Below the pieces are notes generated by a model. It searched no databases and was not told the origin of the DNA. It saw only the letters and a list, made by a program, of their open reading frames with translations. The position numbers and the translations under genes are program-made. From Archangium sp. (GTDB lineage: Bacteria; Myxococcota; Myxococcia; Myxococcales; Myxococcaceae), in NCBI GenBank assembly GCA_030695565.1, contig JAUYRZ010000008.1, positions 1-37,668 on the forward strand: a DNA stretch of 37,668 nucleotides, in the 5' to 3' direction. How positions within the stretch are numbered: position 1 is the stretch's first letter; the number at the start of each line of letters is the position of its first letter. This document shows, piece by piece, positions 1 to 7,921 of this stretch.

Positions 1-171
1 GTGCGACCGCTGCGACTCGGGCAAGAAATCACTGCGCCGCACTTCATCCATCACCTTCACGATGCGCGCATCACGCACGCCCTCCGAGGAGAGCACGCGT
101 TTCCAACTCAACTCCTCCGCCAGCGCCGCGGTGGCCACCACCACCCCCACCACGAGCGCCCGGCGAATCAT
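1..171 (-). CDS. Secreted protein-L-isoaspartate O-methyltransferase-like protein, N-terminal part
   Basis: Only the first 57 codons lie in the window; the gene runs off the left edge. The product opens with a short basic stretch and a hydrophobic run (MIRRALVVGVVVATAALAEE), a plausible cleavable signal peptide. It continues with a segment of the form GVRDARIVKVMDEVRRSDFL, which matches the start of PCMT-family enzymes, where a conserved region of the form I-x-D-x-R-V-L-x-A-M-x-x-V-P-R-x-x-F-V-P precedes the SAM-binding fold. The family methylates isoaspartyl residues for protein repair; an exported copy would act in the periplasm. The ATG overlaps the stop of the upstream gene (ATGA at 168-171), so the two are probably translationally coupled. 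The catalytic part is outside the window, so the family call rests on the N-terminus alone. Confidence 0.6.
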   Translation of the reverse strand, partial: MIRRALVVGVVVATAALAEELSWKRVLSSEGVRDARIVKVMDEVRRSDFLPESQRSH

Positions 172-632
172 CGCGTCGCAGCCGGTGCACTCGCTTGCGT
201 ACGCCAGGCGACCCAGACCGGCATCCCATCAGGCGCACGCAGCTTCAACGACGCATCACCCCGCCGCACCTCGATCGCGATCAGCGACTCGACCCCGTTG
301 TGCTTCACCCGCGAGCCCGTCACCGCGACGCGATCATCCATCGCCAGGTGCAGCTCCTGATTGTCGAGGAACCACGAGGGCCCCAGGTTCACGCTCACGT
401 CACCCTGCTTGGTGCGCACCATCGCGTGCACGGAGGTCAACCAGACCTTGGCCGACGGCACCTGGTAGATGCGCACGATTGTCCCCTCGACGGACGCAAC
501 GTGCGCGGGGTTGAACAGCACCAGATACTCCGCGCCCGGCTTTCCCGGCGGCTTCAAGGCGGGTGCTGCAGCGAAAGCCACGGAGAGCGGCAACACCACC
601 ACCAGGAGACCTCTCATCAGTTCTCGCGTCAT
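168..632 (-). CDS. Small secreted OB-fold-like protein, unknown function
   Basis: A protein of about 154 residues with an N-terminal signal peptide (MTRELMRGLLVVVLPLSVAF then AAAP). The mature part has alternating beta-strand character: VEGTIVRIYQV, VSVNLGPSWFLDNQ, DDRVAVTGSRV, LIAIEVRRGD and LKLRAPDGMPVW. This pattern of a strand set followed by V-x-V-x-L-G-P-x-W-x-L and V-x-V-x-G-S-x-V recurs in small secreted OB-like proteins of proteobacteria and myxobacteria, but no catalytic residues are apparent. The ATG at 632 is chosen because it directly precedes the signal peptide; starts at 662 or 617 remain possible and none has a strong ribosome site. It is coupled to the downstream methyltransferase-like gene through ATGA. 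Confidence 0.65.
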   Translation of the reverse strand: MTRELMRGLLVVVLPLSVAFAAAPALKPPGKPGAEYLVLFNPAHVASVEGTIVRIYQVPSAKVWLTSVHAMVRTKQGDVSVNLGPSWFLDNQELHLAMDDRVAVTGSRVKHNGVESLIAIEVRRGDASLKLRAPDGMPVWVAWRTQASAPAATR

Positions 633-710
633 GCGTGACTGAACGTGCATCGGCTCTGCCATCCGACATGGCAGGCAGCACGCGCAGGAACTGCATCACA
701 CGCGCGAAAC

Positions 711-1082
711 TTACCGGCTCCCGTCTTCGCGTTTGTGAGGCTGAAGAATGCCCACCGCCACGCCGGCGGGATCAGCGAACATCGCGTACGCGCCGACCGA
801 AGGGATGTCGGTCGGCGGCACGAGGATCTTCCCGCCCAGCTCCACCACGTTGTGCAGCGTCGCCTTCAGGTTGCTCACTTCGAAGTACGTGTTGAGCCCC
901 GCCATCGGCGCCGCCTGGGGCGCAGTGGTGAGCGCTCCGTTCGGGTTCGCCCCCGTGTCGATGATCGTGTACCCGGGGAACGCTTTGTCGTCGAAGCGCC
1001 AGTCGAAGATCTTCCGGTAGAAGGCGCGCGCCTTGTCAGCGTTCGGGACCACGAACTCCCAGTGAATGATCGGATTGCCCAT
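711..1082 (-). CDS. VOC-superfamily (glyoxalase/bleomycin-resistance-like) protein
   Basis: A 123-residue single-domain protein with the hallmarks of the vicinal oxygen chelate fold. The N-terminal strand IIHWEFVVPNADKARAFYRK is followed by IFDWRF and a second module ending in YAMFADPAGVAVGILQP, the usual D-P-x-G-x-x-x-x-L motif. Such proteins pair two beta-alpha-beta-beta-beta units around a metal or ligand site; the substrate cannot be inferred. The ATG at 1082 is supported by AGGAG about eight bases upstream. The gene lies 57 bp downstream of crtY on the same strand and could be the distal gene of that unit, but nothing in the sequence ties it to carotenoid metabolism. Confidence 0.85.
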   Translation of the reverse strand: MGNPIIHWEFVVPNADKARAFYRKIFDWRFDDKAFPGYTIIDTGANPNGALTTAPQAAPMAGLNTYFEVSNLKATLHNVVELGGKILVPPTDIPSVGAYAMFADPAGVAVGILQPHKREDGSR

Positions 1083-1139
1083 TTCAGTTGCTCCTCGCGT
1101 CGGGGAGCGAGCACCGTGTGCAACCACCGGGCCTGAATT

Positions 1140-2264
1140 TCAGCTCAGGTCCAGGGCCGCGCGCATCGCCCGAATCGGGGGCACCGTCGGCGCTCCCCGT
1201 TGCAGGGCTCGCATCTTGTCCGCCAGCGTGAGCTTGCCTGCGTAGAAGCGGCCGATGAGCTCGTCGTCGTGGCCGTAAAACGAGGAGAAGATCTTCACCC
1301 GCTCCTCCGGCGCCGCCCCGCGGAACAACATCCGGTTGAGCAGGCGGAAGAACGACTGGCTGTCCCAGTGCGCGCGGGCGATGCGGTTGATGCTCTGGGT
1401 GAGCGAGGCCGCGTCGAGCGTCGGCGAGGCGCACAGCGTCTCGGCCAGCTGCGCGGCAAACGGCAACGAGTAGCCGGTGGTGGCGTGAAACAAACCGGCA
1501 GCCACGCCGAGCACGGGGCGATCGGGCTGCGGCACCTTGCCCCCGAGTGGAATCGGCAAGGCAGCGGCCTCTTCACGCAGCACCGAGGCGATCTTCCACC
1601 CGCGCGCATTCACCCACTCGGCGATCCGCACGCGCATCGAAGGGAGATCGAGCTCAGGCGTATCGGAGTACCGCGTGTCTTCCACCAACACCCGGCGTTC
1701 ACTCCAGGGCAACGCGTAGACGAACCGGAAGCCTTCCAGTTGCGCCACCGTCGCATCCATCAGCATCGGCCGCGAGAGACCGTGCGGCGCCTCGAGCTCG
1801 AGATCCTGACCCAGGAATTTCTGAAAGCCCGCGGGGAAGTCGAAGGCCTGCGCACGCGCGTCGAGCACCGCACCTGCTTCGAGAACCTCGCCCGACTCCA
1901 GCACCACCCGGGTCGCGCTCACGTCACCCACCCGGCAGCCGGTGCGCACACGCTCTCCCAGGGTCTGGCGGAGCTCGCGATCGAAGTCTTCAGAGCGGAT
2001 CGAGTGGTAGCTCCCCGCGATCTGCCGCGTCACGCCGGGAAGGCTGACGTCGTGCGCCTCCCAGTTGCCGCCGCAGAACCGGGCCAACCACGCACGCTGC
2101 GACTCGCTCACGTCGCTGCCGTGAAAGCTCCAGGTGTGATTTCCCCCGAGCGTGGCGCCGAGCTCCAGCACCACGAACGAGAGCTCGGGCCGCGTGGCCG
2201 CGAGGCGATCGGCCAGCAGTCCGTTGGCGAGCCCACCACCGACGAGGATCAGATCGAACCTCAC
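1140..2264 (-). CDS. crtY: Lycopene beta-cyclase, CrtY type
   Basis: A 374-residue flavoprotein of the bacterial CrtY family, which cyclises the psi ends of lycopene to beta-ionone rings without net redox change. The N-terminus has the dinucleotide-binding motif LILVGGGLANGLLADRL and the family signature GGNHTWSFH near residue 42. Further family blocks are YHSIRSEDFDRELRQTL, FVYALPWSERRVLVEDTRYSD and the late GLFHATTGYSLPFAAQLAE. Length is close to the usual 380. Translation starts at a GTG that overlaps the stop of the upstream crtU-like gene (GTGA, 2261-2264). The well-studied Myxococcus operon uses heterodimeric CrtYc/CrtYd cyclases, so a CrtY-type cyclase beside an aromatase suggests a different end product. 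Whether it acts on one or both ends cannot be told from sequence. Confidence 0.93.
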   Translation of the reverse strand: MRFDLILVGGGLANGLLADRLAATRPELSFVVLELGATLGGNHTWSFHGSDVSESQRAWLARFCGGNWEAHDVSLPGVTRQIAGSYHSIRSEDFDRELRQTLGERVRTGCRVGDVSATRVVLESGEVLEAGAVLDARAQAFDFPAGFQKFLGQDLELEAPHGLSRPMLMDATVAQLEGFRFVYALPWSERRVLVEDTRYSDTPELDLPSMRVRIAEWVNARGWKIASVLREEAAALPIPLGGKVPQPDRPVLGVAAGLFHATTGYSLPFAAQLAETLCASPTLDAASLTQSINRIARAHWDSQSFFRLLNRMLFRGAAPEERVKIFSSFYGHDDELIGRFYAGKLTLADKMRALQRGAPTVPPIRAMRAALDLS

Positions 2265-3850
2265 GGTGTGGCCATCAGCTTCTTCCGCGCGGGGGACTGC
2301 GGAATGCCAGCGAGCAGACCGCGCCGGGGGATCGACTCCACCGGCTCTTCACGCACCCCATCGGACGCGAGGATCTTGTTGGCGGCCATCACGCCGCTGG
2401 AGAACGCGCCCTCCATCAACATCGCGGGGAACGGCAGCTTCACCCAGTCGCCTGCGCAGTACAGGCCGTCGACCCCCGTCTCGGTGCCCGGGCGACGTTC
2501 GTTCATGCCCAGGTGCGAGGCGTTGAAGTCACGGCGCAGCTGAAAATGATCGTGCCGCACCTTCGCGGTGGTGAGCTCCGGGAGGAACTTCACCATGTCT
2601 TCCAACAGCTGCTCACGCACCTCGGTCTCGGTCAGACCATCGGGCACCGCATAACAATGCAGCTCGACGACTGAGCCGCCGTTCTCGCGCACCCATGCCG
2701 CCGACTCCGCTTCGGTGCGGTCGTAGAAGGTGATCGCGTCGAGAATGCGGTAGCGATCGGTGATCACGAACACCGGCAACGTCGCGCGCGCGGCGATGTC
2801 GAGCCAGAGCCGCAACACGGCGTACCGCTGGCCTGGCCTGAGCGCGAGGAGGCGGGGATCGAGCCCGTCGAGCCCTTTGGCGCCCTCCAGCACCGCGCGC
2901 ACGCCGACCACGTCGGCGGCCAGCACCACCTTGTCGAACCGTTCACCGTTCACCACGAAACCCGCGCCTTCACGCTCGAGCGACTTCACCGGCGTGGAGA
3001 GCCGCAGCGCCACGCCGTTCTTCTCGAAGTGTTCGCGGATGGGCTTGAGCAACGAGGCCTCGTAGTCCTCGACCGGGTGGTCGTAGACCAGCCCGCCATC
3101 GTGCCCCAGGTAATAGGAGTGAAAGCCCTTCACCAGCTCGGCCATGGAGAGCTTCTCTTCGTCGGCGAAGAAGGCGCGCGCGAAGGTGTTGAAGGCCATC
3201 TTCAGCCGAGGCGGCAACTTCGCGCGGCGATCGAACTCCGCGAACGACATGCCGTCGAGCTGAGCGAAGGTCTTCACCTCGTCGTACTCGAGGAACACGC
3301 CCATCAGATCGCGCGTGGGCGCGGCCATCACTTCACCCAACTGGTACACGCCCTGATCCGCGAGCGAGAGCAGGTTGAGCACCGGCGTGTTCTCCAGCTC
3401 ACCGAAGGTCAGCTCGCTGCCGCCCGGCAGGAGAATCCGGTAGTCGGAGATCGGCTTGAACTTCTGCCGCAGCCCCAACGCGAGGAGGAAGCGGTTGAGG
3501 TTGTAGTAGTGCCGGAAGAACGCGTGGTACCCGTGGCTCACCCACTCGGTCTTTCCGGGCGAGAGCTCCACCGGCCACGAACCGAGCTTGCCGCCCAGAT
3601 ACGCGTTCGCTTCGAAGACCGTGACCCCGTACCCGCGCGTGCCCAGCGTGGAGGCCGCGGCGATGCCGGCGAGGCCGCCTCCGATCACCGCCACCTTGCG
3701 AGGTTGAGCGGGACGCATCGGCGCTGCCGGATCGACCCGATTCACCGTGAACCGATACGGACCCAGGCGCCACCGAACGAGCGCGCGGAAGAGCGGACGG
3801 CGGGCGAGCACCAACCCCACCCCCACGAAGAGCAGACTGAACCAGGCCAT
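2261..3850 (-). CDS. crtU: CrtU-type carotenoid phi/chi-ring synthase (desaturase/methyltransferase)
   Basis: A 529-residue FAD-dependent amine-oxidase-fold protein. Residues 1-16 form a hydrophobic anchor. The Rossmann motif VAVIGGGLAGIAAA lies near residues 53-66 with the acidic strand end at E80. The block SHGYHAFFRHYYNLNRFL near 105-122, then FARAFFADEEKLSMAEL, FHSYYLGHDGGLVYD and GSVVELHCYAVPDG, fits the CrtU family, which desaturates beta-ionone rings and shifts a methyl group to give aromatic phi or chi ends (isorenieratene, chlorobactene). It ends with the usual FAD motif GLYCAGDWVKLPFPAMLMEG. It overlaps the upstream stop by one base (TGATG) and the crtY start by four. CrtU-crtY pairs are known in aromatic carotenoid clusters of actinobacteria. 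A related desaturase of other specificity is the main alternative. Confidence 0.8.
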   Translation of the reverse strand: MAWFSLLFVGVGLVLARRPLFRALVRWRLGPYRFTVNRVDPAAPMRPAQPRKVAVIGGGLAGIAAASTLGTRGYGVTVFEANAYLGGKLGSWPVELSPGKTEWVSHGYHAFFRHYYNLNRFLLALGLRQKFKPISDYRILLPGGSELTFGELENTPVLNLLSLADQGVYQLGEVMAAPTRDLMGVFLEYDEVKTFAQLDGMSFAEFDRRAKLPPRLKMAFNTFARAFFADEEKLSMAELVKGFHSYYLGHDGGLVYDHPVEDYEASLLKPIREHFEKNGVALRLSTPVKSLEREGAGFVVNGERFDKVVLAADVVGVRAVLEGAKGLDGLDPRLLALRPGQRYAVLRLWLDIAARATLPVFVITDRYRILDAITFYDRTEAESAAWVRENGGSVVELHCYAVPDGLTETEVREQLLEDMVKFLPELTTAKVRHDHFQLRRDFNASHLGMNERRPGTETGVDGLYCAGDWVKLPFPAMLMEGAFSSGVMAANKILASDGVREEPVESIPRRGLLAGIPQSPARKKLMATP

Positions 3851-4371
3851 CAGCGCACGACCAGGGAAGTCAGCAGCTCGAAGACCTGATCGATCTCTGC
3901 CGCAGTGAGCGCGCCCACCTTCGAGAACAACACCTTTTCTCCCGTCGCATCGATCACCAGCACGTTCGACCCCGTTGCGCTCAGGTTCCACGGCTTGCTC
4001 GACAAGCTCCCCGTCCAATCCACATAGACCGGCACGCCCGATTTCTTCTCGGCATCCTTCACCGCGGCCACCACGAAATTCTTCGCGGGAAACCAGTCGA
4101 AGGCCCGGACATTCGCGATGGCGATCACCGAGACCGCGTCCAACAGCCCCTTTTCCTTACCCTTCTTGAAGAGTTCGTCCTTCAGCGGCTGGTTCTGAAA
4201 CGTCGCGTCTTTGTCTTCGTAGAAAATCACCGTGGGTTTTCCCCACAACTGGGTCATCCAGACCGACTGGCCCTTCGTGTTGGATATCCGGGCGTCCATT
4301 GGCTGCCCCCAGGCGCCTGCTGCGCTCACCGTCATCGCGACCCCGATCCACTTCGCTTTGACAATCCTCAT
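3850..4371 (-). CDS. Exported thioredoxin-fold protein, YtfJ-like
   Basis: A 173-residue protein with a signal peptide (MRIVKAKWIGVAMTVSAAGA). The mature domain has a thioredoxin-like order of elements: KPTVIFYEDKDA, helix, VSVIAIANV, PVYVDWTGSL, then NVLVIDATGEKVLFSKVGAL followed by TAAEIDQVFELL. The closing pattern of strand, turn and G-A-L-T-x-x-E helix resembles YtfJ-family periplasmic proteins. No CxxC is present and the mature protein has no cysteine, so it is not a disulfide oxidoreductase. It is the first gene of the crtU-crtY unit, joined by a one-base stop/start overlap, so it is co-expressed with carotenoid ring formation; its role there is unknown. The start falls about where a transcript from the adjacent TATAAT would begin, suggesting leaderless translation. 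Confidence 0.7.
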   Translation of the reverse strand: MRIVKAKWIGVAMTVSAAGAWGQPMDARISNTKGQSVWMTQLWGKPTVIFYEDKDATFQNQPLKDELFKKGKEKGLLDAVSVIAIANVRAFDWFPAKNFVVAAVKDAEKKSGVPVYVDWTGSLSSKPWNLSATGSNVLVIDATGEKVLFSKVGALTAAEIDQVFELLTSLVVR

Positions 4372-4385
4372 ACGGACATTATACA
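4358..4385 (+). promoter_or_regulatory. Putative sigma-70-type promoter of the crtE operon
   Basis: A perfect -35 hexamer TTGACA at 4358-4363 is followed after 16 bp by TATACA at 4380-4385 (four of six consensus bases). The predicted transcription start near 4391-4393 lies downstream of the ATG at 4390, which is one reason to prefer the crtE start at 4435. The -35 and -10 both fall inside the tandem 11-bp repeats, so a repressor bound there would exclude RNA polymerase. Confidence 0.65.
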
Positions 4386-4402
4386 AAGCATGTACAACCC
4401 GC
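4359..4402. promoter_or_regulatory. Four tandem 11-bp repeats, candidate CarH operator
   Basis: Consecutive 11-bp units read TGACAATCCTC (4359), ATACGGACATT (4370), ATACAAAGCAT (4381) and GTACAACCCGC (4392), sharing nnAC(A/G)(A/G) at exact 11-bp phase; on the other strand this is a TTGTA-like core. CarH of Thermus is known to bind tandem 11-bp direct repeats overlapping its promoter, one MerR-type domain per repeat, as a tetramer. The array covers both divergent promoters, and a carH gene sits in the downstream operon. Assignment to CarH is inference from architecture and neighbourhood. Confidence 0.65.
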
Positions 4403-4406
4403 GCAA
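4378..4406 (-). promoter_or_regulatory. Putative promoter of the crtU-crtY unit (minus strand)
   Basis: Read on the minus strand, a perfect -10 hexamer TATAAT lies at 4383-4378, with TTGCGC at 4406-4401 as a weak -35 and a 17-bp spacer. The expected start of transcription, about seven bases past the -10, coincides with the ATG at 4371, so the transcript may be leaderless. It overlaps the 11-bp repeats and the opposing crtE promoter. Confidence 0.6.
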
Positions 4407-4434
4407 CGGTTCCGATCCACCTGAGGCCCCGCCG

Positions 4435-5493
4435 ATGACCCAGCTCGCTCCCAATCAGAACGCCGGTGTCTCCGCGCTCGCCCGATTTCAGGTGGATCTC
4501 AAAGAAGGGTTGGAAGGTTGGGTGGAGGCCGATGATGAACGCGGCCTCGACCCGCTCTGGCAGCAGTCGCGGCAATTCGTGCGCGAGTACGCCCTGCGCC
4601 CGGCCAAACGCGTTCGCCCCACCCTGCTCGCCCTCGGGTGGATGCTGGCGCGCGGCCACGCGGACTGGTCGGCCATTCCCCGCGAGGTGGTGCAGTTCGG
4701 CGCGGGCCTCGAGCTGCTGCACACCTTCATGCTGATCCACGACGACGTGGCTGATCGAGCCCAGTCTCGCCGCGGCGGCGCGTCGCTCCACAAGCTGCTC
4801 GGCTCGGGCCGTCTGGGTGAGGATCTCGCGGTGGTCTCCGGAGACCATCTCTATGCGCGCGCGATGGAGGCGATGTTCGCCGCACCGTCACCCCACGCCA
4901 TCGCTGCGGCCCGCTACATGCTCGAGGTCTGCCGGCACACCGCCGCGGGCCAGCACCTCGATCTGGTGCTCACCATGGCGCCGCTCGCCGAGGTGACGCT
5001 CTTCCGCACCCTCAAGGTGGCTGACCTCAAGACCGCGCGGTACGGCTTCGTGGCCCCGCTCGCGTGCGGCGCGATGCTGGGCGGCGCCGATCGCGGCCTG
5101 CTCGAGACGCTTCGCCGGGTGGGCCGGCACGCCGGGCTCGCGTACCAGCTGCGCGACGATCTGATCGGCCTGTGTGGCGACGACGCAGTCGCAGGCAAAG
5201 CAGGCGGCGCCGACTACCTCGAGGGCAAACGCACCTTCCCGGTGATCGCCGCGTGGACGCGCGCCGACTCGGCTGGCCGAGCGCACCTCGAGTCTCTCTG
5301 GACTGAACCGAACCCGCTCCTGCTCGAGGGCGCACGAGCCGCCGTAGCGCGGTGGGGCGGCATTGCCTCGACCCAACGCGTGGTCGAGGTGCGCACCCGC
5401 GCGGCCCGCAAGGCGCTCGAAGCGTTGGGAACGTCGCCCGCGGTGGCCTTCCTCGATTCGATGCTCAGCGACTTCACCCGGAGAGCCGCATGA
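4435..5493 (+). CDS. crtE: Geranylgeranyl diphosphate synthase
   Basis: A 352-residue trans-prenyltransferase that condenses isopentenyl diphosphate with allylic diphosphates to make the C20 precursor of phytoene. The first aspartate-rich motif is HDDVAD (D103, D104, D107) and the second is RDDLIGLCGDD starting at D241, both metal-diphosphate sites; RPAKRVRPTLLALG near residue 55 is the usual basic block for isopentenyl diphosphate. The start at 4435 is preferred over the ATG at 4390 because the predicted transcription start lies between them. It is the first gene of a nine-gene operon and ends with a four-base overlap (ATGA) with the desaturase. The first gene of the Myxococcus carB-carA operon encodes the same activity. 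Repression by CarH in the dark is inferred from the promoter repeats. Confidence 0.92.
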   Translation: MTQLAPNQNAGVSALARFQVDLKEGLEGWVEADDERGLDPLWQQSRQFVREYALRPAKRVRPTLLALGWMLARGHADWSAIPREVVQFGAGLELLHTFMLIHDDVADRAQSRRGGASLHKLLGSGRLGEDLAVVSGDHLYARAMEAMFAAPSPHAIAAARYMLEVCRHTAAGQHLDLVLTMAPLAEVTLFRTLKVADLKTARYGFVAPLACGAMLGGADRGLLETLRRVGRHAGLAYQLRDDLIGLCGDDAVAGKAGGADYLEGKRTFPVIAAWTRADSAGRAHLESLWTEPNPLLLEGARAAVARWGGIASTQRVVEVRTRAARKALEALGTSPAVAFLDSMLSDFTRRAA

Positions 5494-7013
5494 GCGCCAA
5501 ACGCGCCATCGTGATCGGAGCAGGCGTCGGTGGCCTGACCGCGGCCATGAAGCTCGCTCACGCGGGGCTCGAGGTGGATCTCTACGAGAAGCAGCCGGGC
5601 CCCGGTGGCCGCTGCGGCCGGGTGGAGTTCGACGGCTTCCGCTTCGATCTCGGCCCCACGATTCTGTTGATGCCCCACGTGCTCGAAGCCACCTTCGCTT
5701 CGGTCGGCCGCCGCATGAGCGACGTGCTCGAAATGCAGCGTTGCGACCCGCACTACCGGGTGCACTACCGTGACGGCTCGCGCTTCACGCTGTGGACCGA
5801 TCCGAAGCAGATGAAGGCCGAGCTGGAGCGCATCGAGCCCGGCAGCCACGCGCGGTACGAGCAGTTCCTCGCGCACGGCAAGAAGCAGCACGACACCGCC
5901 TTCGAACGTTTCGTCACCAAACACTTCCCCACCCTGGGCTCCTTCCTCACTCCGCGAAACCTCCCGGAGATCCTCCGTGTCGGCGCGCTGAAGAAGTTGT
6001 GGAAACACGTCGCGAGCTACTTCAAAGACGAGCGGCTGCTCCAGGCGCTGAGCTTTCAGACGATGTACCTGGGCATCTCTCCGTGGGAGGCGCCTGCCGT
6101 CTTCTCGCTGCTCCCGTACACCGAAGCCACGCACGGCATCTGGTTCCCCAAAGGTGGGCTCTACGCCGTGCCGCTCGCGCTCGAGAAGGTGTGCCGTGAG
6201 AAGGGCGTGCGCCTGCACTACAGCCAGAGCATCAAGCGCGTGGTGGTCGAAGGTGGCGTGGCCATCGGCGTGGAGCTGGCCGACGGCAGCGTTCGCAAGG
6301 CCGACATCGTGTTGTCGAACGCCGACTACGCGTACGGCGTGAAGCAGCTGCTGCCCGAGTCGCTCGCGGCGAAACGTTCGGCGAGCGTGGAGAAGAAGCG
6401 GTTCACCTCGTCGGGCCTGATGCTCTACCTGGGCCTCAAGAAGAAGATCGACCCGCTGCTGCATCACAACGTCTTCTTCGGCCGCGACTTCGAAGGCAGC
6501 TTCGATGACATCTTCGAGCGCAAGCAGGTGCCGGCTGACGTGAGCTTCTACGTCAACGCGCCAGCGCACACGGGCGAGGGCTTCGCGCCCGAAGGCAAAG
6601 ACGCGCTCTACGTGCTGGTGCCGGTGCCGCATCAGAACCCGAACGTCGATTGGAAGATCGAAGGCCCCCGCGTGCGCGCGCAGGTGCTCAAGCGCCTCGT
6701 CGAAGAGGGCTACGGCGACCTCGAGCCGCTCATCGAAGCCGAGCGAATGATCACCCCCGATGACTGGGAGACCGAGCTCAACCTCGCGCGCGGCTCGAAC
6801 TTCGGGCTCGCGCAGAACTTCTGGCAGATCGGCCCCTTCCGACCGCAAGTGACCGACCCCGACGTGAAGAACCTCTTCTGGTGCGGCGCCTCGATTCAGC
6901 CGGGCACCGGCGTGCCGACGGTGATGTTGAGCGCGGGCTTCGCGGTCGATGCGATCCTCGCGCAGCTCGGCGCGACGGCCCCTGTTCCGCAACGGATGGA
7001 GGCACTCGCATGA
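5490..7013 (+). CDS. crtI: CrtI-type phytoene/carotene desaturase (first copy)
   Basis: A 507-residue FAD-dependent desaturase of the CrtI family, which introduces conjugated double bonds into phytoene on the way to lycopene. It begins with AIVIGAGVGGLTAAMKLAHA and GGRCGRVEFDGFRFDLGPTI, the FAD Rossmann fold and its following family block. It ends with the CrtI signature FWCGASIQPGTGVPTVMLSA followed by GFAVDAIL. Length is normal. Myxococcus xanthus is known to use two cooperating CrtI-type desaturases to make lycopene, and this window also has a second full-length copy at the end of the operon. Which copy does the early and which the late steps cannot be assigned by eye. It is coupled to crtE and crtB by ATGA overlaps. 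Confidence 0.9.
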   Translation: MSAKRAIVIGAGVGGLTAAMKLAHAGLEVDLYEKQPGPGGRCGRVEFDGFRFDLGPTILLMPHVLEATFASVGRRMSDVLEMQRCDPHYRVHYRDGSRFTLWTDPKQMKAELERIEPGSHARYEQFLAHGKKQHDTAFERFVTKHFPTLGSFLTPRNLPEILRVGALKKLWKHVASYFKDERLLQALSFQTMYLGISPWEAPAVFSLLPYTEATHGIWFPKGGLYAVPLALEKVCREKGVRLHYSQSIKRVVVEGGVAIGVELADGSVRKADIVLSNADYAYGVKQLLPESLAAKRSASVEKKRFTSSGLMLYLGLKKKIDPLLHHNVFFGRDFEGSFDDIFERKQVPADVSFYVNAPAHTGEGFAPEGKDALYVLVPVPHQNPNVDWKIEGPRVRAQVLKRLVEEGYGDLEPLIEAERMITPDDWETELNLARGSNFGLAQNFWQIGPFRPQVTDPDVKNLFWCGASIQPGTGVPTVMLSAGFAVDAILAQLGATAPVPQRMEALA

Positions 7014-7921
7014 ACCAGACCGACCAGGGCTATCTCTCCGCGCGCGCCGTCACCCGGCACCACGCCAAGAGCTTCTACTTTTCTTCCATCGCGTTGTTCG
7101 GGGCCCGCCGCCGGGGCGCGTTCGCGCTCTACGCGTTCTGCCGGCGCCTCGATGATCTCGTCGATCAGCCCGGCACCGACCCAGCGGCCCTCCCCGGCCT
7201 GCTCGATCGCGCACGCGAGCTGGTGAACGGCCTGTTCACCCGCGGTGAGGTGAAGGCGCTGCACCCCTGGCCTGAGACCGAGCTGCACGCCTTCCTCGAC
7301 ACCATCGAGCGTTACGGCATTCGCCAGCAGCCGTTCCTCGATCTGATCGACGGCATGCAGATGGATCTGACCATCGATCGCTACGCCACCTGGGCTGAGC
7401 TCGATCTCTATTGCTACCGGGTCGCGGGCACGGTGGGCCTGATGATGGCGCCGCTGCTGGGCACCACCCACTCCGTCGCGCTCAGCCACGCTGCCGATCT
7501 CGGCCGCGCGATGCAGCTGACCAACATCCTGCGCGACGTGAAGGAAGACCTCGGCCGCGGCCGCATCTACCTGCCGCAGGAAGACCTCAGAGACTTCGAC
7601 GTGTCGGAAGAGAACCTGAAGGCCGGCGTGCTGAACGATCGAACGCGCGGCCTGCTCGCGTTGCAGATCTCCCGGGCGCGCACGCTCTACGCCTCGGCGC
7701 AGCAGGGTGTGCCGTACCTCAATGGCCTCGGCTCTCAGCGCGTGGTGCGCCTGATGGGCGAGATCTACGGCGGCATCCTCGACGTCATCGAAGAGCGTGA
7801 CCTCGACGTCTTCTCGGCCCGCGCGTCCCTGCCCACCTCGCGCAAGGTGCTCAAGCTCGCGAAGGTGATGCTCACGCCCAACCCCCGCCAGCTGCGCCTG
7901 ACTGCAGAGACCGCAGCATGA
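7010..7921 (+). CDS. crtB: Phytoene synthase
   Basis: A 303-residue squalene/phytoene synthase-family enzyme, which joins two geranylgeranyl diphosphates head to head to give phytoene. The two diphosphate-binding aspartate motifs are present: RRLDDLVDQPG (D48, D49, D52) and NILRDVKEDLGRGRIYLPQE (D176, E179 and D180). The N-terminal HHAKSFYFSS block and the RVAGTVGLMM helix are also typical. Length is in the normal range. The ATG at 7010 overlaps the preceding stop by four bases and its own stop overlaps the next start in the same way, so stoichiometric coupled translation with the desaturases is likely. No missing catalytic residue was noticed. Confidence 0.93.
   Translation: MNQTDQGYLSARAVTRHHAKSFYFSSIALFGARRRGAFALYAFCRRLDDLVDQPGTDPAALPGLLDRARELVNGLFTRGEVKALHPWPETELHAFLDTIERYGIRQQPFLDLIDGMQMDLTIDRYATWAELDLYCYRVAGTVGLMMAPLLGTTHSVALSHAADLGRAMQLTNILRDVKEDLGRGRIYLPQEDLRDFDVSEENLKAGVLNDRTRGLLALQISRARTLYASAQQGVPYLNGLGSQRVVRLMGEIYGGILDVIEERDLDVFSARASLPTSRKVLKLAKVMLTPNPRQLRLTAETAA

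Noticed and set aside
4390-4434. ATG at 4390 as the start of crtE
   Set aside because: It lies at or before the predicted transcription start and inside the operator repeats; the added residues do not resemble the family.
5214-6992. 592-codon minus-strand open frame across crtE, crtI and crtB
   Set aside because: It is antisense to genes with clear enzyme motifs, has no recognisable domain and no ribosome site; long antisense frames are expected in GC-rich coding DNA.
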